Assembly: GCA_029945375.1 (NCBI GenBank)
Contig: CM057059.1
Span: 2,170,001-2,234,000, forward strand
Direction: 5' to 3'
Length of the DNA stretch: 64,000 nt
DNA from: Agaricus subrufescens
Lineage: Eukaryota; Basidiomycota; Agaricomycetes; Agaricales; Agaricaceae
The notes under the pieces were generated by a model, which was not told the DNA's origin, did no database searches, and saw only the letters and a program-made list of their open reading frames with translations. Within the stretch, counting starts at the first letter, position 1; every line of letters starts with the position of its first letter. Below, piece by piece: positions 61,995-64,000 of this stretch. Position numbers and translations under genes: made by a program.

Positions 61995-62513
61995 TTAGTC
62001 CTTGCGACGGTAGGCATTGTTCTCCTTCCACCAGTAGTTGCAGGATCTGCAGTACTCGGGAACCCTTGCGAGGATGACTTCTTCGGAGTCGGGGCCGAGG
62101 AACTGTGGGGATGCCGAGAAGTAAGAAGACGACGGTGATGGACGGAGTTGGGAGAGGGGACGCACACGAGAGCACTGGGGGCAGTGGGGGCAGTTCTGGG
62201 CGTGTCTGTTGGACCAAATGCAGTATTTGCTGCCACAGTCGTCCTTGTGGGTGGAGCGTTGCTGGTGGCGCCAATGAGCGGGCAGGGGGGCGAGCGGGGC
62301 GACGGGGTGACTCACGGAGACGTAGTGGCCGCAGCCGTGTTGGATGCCTTCGCTGTGGGAGACGGTGAGCACTGGCGCGGGGCGGAGAGGGAGGAGACGG
62401 ACGTTTTGAGCGTGCACATGGGCTGGGATGGGCCATGGACGGATTATCGCCCGGCTTATATCTGAGATCCGCGCAAAACAGGCCCAAACAGCTTTCCAGC
62501 TCGCCACCGCCAT
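61995..62513 (-). CDS. small Cys-rich protein, fungal, function unknown
   Basis: Spliced exons give a compact Cys pattern: VLTVSHSEGIQHGCGHYVS, QRSTHKDDCGSKYCIWSNRH, AQNCPHCPQC, then FLGPDSEEVILARVPEYCRS and CNYWWKENNAYRRKD, stop at 61995-61997. Both introns are GT-AG (donors GTGAGT and GTGTGC). CGHY...DCGS.YC..S..H...CPHC is reminiscent of small Cys/His-rich, probably zinc-binding proteins of Agaricomycetes that I cannot name. The start is uncertain. The only in-frame ATG is 62511-62513, and it lies in the palindrome CCATGG shared with the start of the opposite SNARE gene. A missed upstream exon or a different start is possible. The Cys spacing and phases support the last three exons well. 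Confidence 0.65.
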   Translation of the reverse strand: MAVASWKAVWACFARISDISRAIIRPWPIPAHVHAQNVRLLPLRPAPVLTVSHSEGIQHGCGHYVSVSHPVAPLAPLPAHWRHQQRSTHKDDCGSKYCIWSNRHAQNCPHCPQCSRVRPLSQLRPSPSSSYFSASPQFLGPDSEEVILARVPEYCRSCNYWWKENNAYRRKD

Positions 62514-64000
62514 GGCGCCCTTCGCCCAGCCCACGACCCGCTCCCGCACTGGCCTCTTCCTCTCCTACCGCGACTCCAGGGCCCCCTCCGCCTTCCTCCG
62601 CTACGCCGACGCTGACAACGACGAGCACGACCGCCTCATCACCTCCGCCTCCCACCTCTCCCTCGACGTGCACCTCCCTCCCAAGTGGTCGGTCTTTCCG
62701 TTCCCGCCGTCAGCGCTCTACACCGCTTACCTGTCTGCAGGGTAGACTACACAGATCAGGTCCACGAAATCCTTGCCGAGGCACAGGCCAAGGGTAAGCT
62801 TCGCTCGCTCTCCATTTCCGCTTTCCGCGCTCACCTGTGCAGTCGCCGCCCTCGACAAACTACACGCTAAACATGTTCTTCCCGGTTTCTCGGACCGGTC
62901 ACAGGAAGAGCGTGAAATTGAGGCGCTGACAACTGACATCACAAGAGTAATCTCATCAGTCCTGTTTCTCTCCATTTACTCATATGCTTCTGCCAGGATT
63001 TTCGCCGATGTCAGGCTCTCATCCAGAAAGTCGGCTCTGACCCGCAGTCACATTCCTTCCCGCCGAATGCTCAGACGTCCCACAACCAGACACTTGCTGC
63101 AAAGAATGTCCAACGTGGCCTCGCTGCCAAAGTCCAGGATCTCAGCTCCACGTTTCGCAAGAAGCAGCGCATATACATGGAGAGTCCGTGTGTTAACCCC
63201 TAAGTCCGCCACCCCTTCTCATCTTAGCCACCTAGAACTCCAAGGCCACGCTATCAAAAATCAGGATATCCTGATCGCTTCCGGAACACTTTCTCTCAAA
63301 GGCTCTGATGGGATGACTGCTGTTGACGATGACGTCGCCGCCGCCGTACGCCCTGTTTGTTTTGTCATCGGCTGCCACCCGGCTTACTCTTTGTCTTCTG
63401 CCGTCTGCCCTTACCCGTGCTTCCCCCTCCCTTCTCTCCATTCCTCCAACAACTCGGTACATGACGTTTATACACTAATTCGCCTATCATTGCCCCTGCA
63501 TTCGATCCTTTTTGCCTCAATGCTGCGGTTATGTCCATCTCCGATGTTTACCGTTTTCGGTTCTCCTAATTCCTACCCCGCATGATTATCGCATATTTAC
63601 TGTATGTGGGGAAACTTCGTCATATCTTTTTCCCTTGGCGCTCCTTTATTGTCGTGCTCCCCTGAATTGAAATCGGCAGTCTCACACACAAAACCAGTCG
63701 TTGTCTCTCGTGCAACATGATCCGGAAACAGCTGACTTGCAAATGCGTGATAGAGCGTTGTCCGAGATCGCAAAATCTATTGCGCAACTCGCCGAGCTAT
63801 TCAAAGACCTTTCCGTTCTCGTCATTGACCAGGGAACATTACTCGACAGTGTGGAGTACAATATCGAACAAACCGCCATTCGGATGGAAGATTCTGTGAA
63901 AGAACTAGATGTTGCCCAAACGTAGGCAATATTCGTCATATCTTTCATCTGACAAGTGTGTTTATAATGCCTTTTTACCCACAGATATCAACAGAGAACG
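62512..64000 (+). CDS. TLG2: Tlg2/syntaxin-16 type t-SNARE, 3' end missing
   Basis: Qa-SNARE of endosome-to-Golgi traffic. ATG at 62512 (MAPFAQPTTRSRTGLFLSYR). Exons read DSRAPSAFLRYADADNDEHD, VDYTDQVHEILAEAQAK, VAALDKLHAKHVLPGFSDRS, QEEREIEALTTDITR, then FRRCQALIQKVGSD, NVQRGLAAKVQDLSSTFRKK, and KLQGHAIKNQDILIASGTLS. The SNARE helix is RALSEIAKSIAQLAELFKDL, SVLVIDQGTLLDSVEYNIEQ, with Gln in VIDQGTL as the central zero-layer residue. An intron follows KELDVAQ, and the window ends in the next exon (YQQR). The C-terminal membrane anchor lies beyond. The region 63350-63680 between the KGSDGMTA exon and the SNARE exon contains introns whose borders I did not fix. Confidence 0.92.

Noticed and set aside
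61837..62673. 278-residue minus-strand open frame
   Set aside because: Overlaps the Cys-rich gene and the SNARE start in another frame; Arg/Pro-rich translation typical of GC-rich shadow frames.
62773..63585. 270-residue plus-strand open frame inside the SNARE gene
   Set aside because: Wrong frame that reads through SNARE introns; the conserved SNARE exons lie in other frames.

Overview
The window is nuclear DNA of a filamentous fungus, most likely a mushroom-forming basidiomycete (Agaricomycetes). Genes are packed on both strands and broken by many 45-65 nt GT-AG introns. The families are typical of such fungi: a CBM1 cellulose-binding module, a mushroom-type I9 proteinase inhibitor, a Kre6-type glucan synthesis protein, a Zn2Cys6 regulator and a microsomal P450. 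I see no prokaryotic, viral, tRNA or rRNA sequence. All gene models were spliced by eye by joining frames across GT-AG (once GC-AG) introns.

Layout. 1-387(-): 5' end of a secreted CBM1/GH5 mannanase. 746-3057(-): gamma-glutamyltranspeptidase. 3425-4697(+): unknown acidic Ser/Pro-rich protein. 4853-5679(-): UPF0643-type protein. 6692-7378(+): complex I 21 kDa-type subunit. 7715-9219(+): Tat-SF1/Cus2 splicing factor. 9431-12553(-): type II PI 4-kinase. 12932-14493(+): putative myristoylated protein with an acidic repeat tail. 15269-15727(-): tiny I9 proteinase inhibitor in five exons. 16756-18525(+): Mag1/AlkA glycosylase. 18645-20278(+): protein kinase. 20538-21604(+): complex I PSST subunit. 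21765-24940(+): large low-complexity protein.

25251-27337(-): P450, divergent from MND1 (27567-28603, +). 29037-32135(+): Zn2Cys6 factor. 32246-33826(-): eIF5-mimic protein, only 93 bp from a PP2C gene (33920-35236, +). 35500-38009(+): Pns1/CTL transporter. 38226-39108(+): tetraspan protein. 39358-41108(-): GH18 chitinase. 41525-44077(-): Kre6/Skn1. 44416-47130(-): GTPBP1-like GTPase. 47369-49518(+): coiled-coil protein with an HPD-containing C-terminus. 49969-51955(+): membrane RING protein. 52308-53745(+): ferrochelatase. 53938-55842(+): phosphomevalonate kinase. 56009-58143(-): AVT-type amino-acid transporter. 58261-59580(+): PL14-like secreted protein. 59823-61782(+): Nar1. 61995-62513(-): small Cys-rich protein, whose start region overlaps that of a Tlg2/syntaxin-16 SNARE (62512 to the window end, +).

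Most genes are housekeeping and do not form one pathway. Loose themes are the cell wall (mannanase, tetraspan, chitinase, Kre6), complex I (two subunits), iron and haem (ferrochelatase, Nar1, P450), and membrane traffic or phosphoinositides (PI4K, SNARE, AVT). No metabolic gene cluster, transposon or defence system was recognised. The main points of interest are very small exons (an ATG-only exon, two 7-nt exons), compact head-to-head promoters including an exact inverted-repeat TATA arrangement, and a few poorly known proteins.
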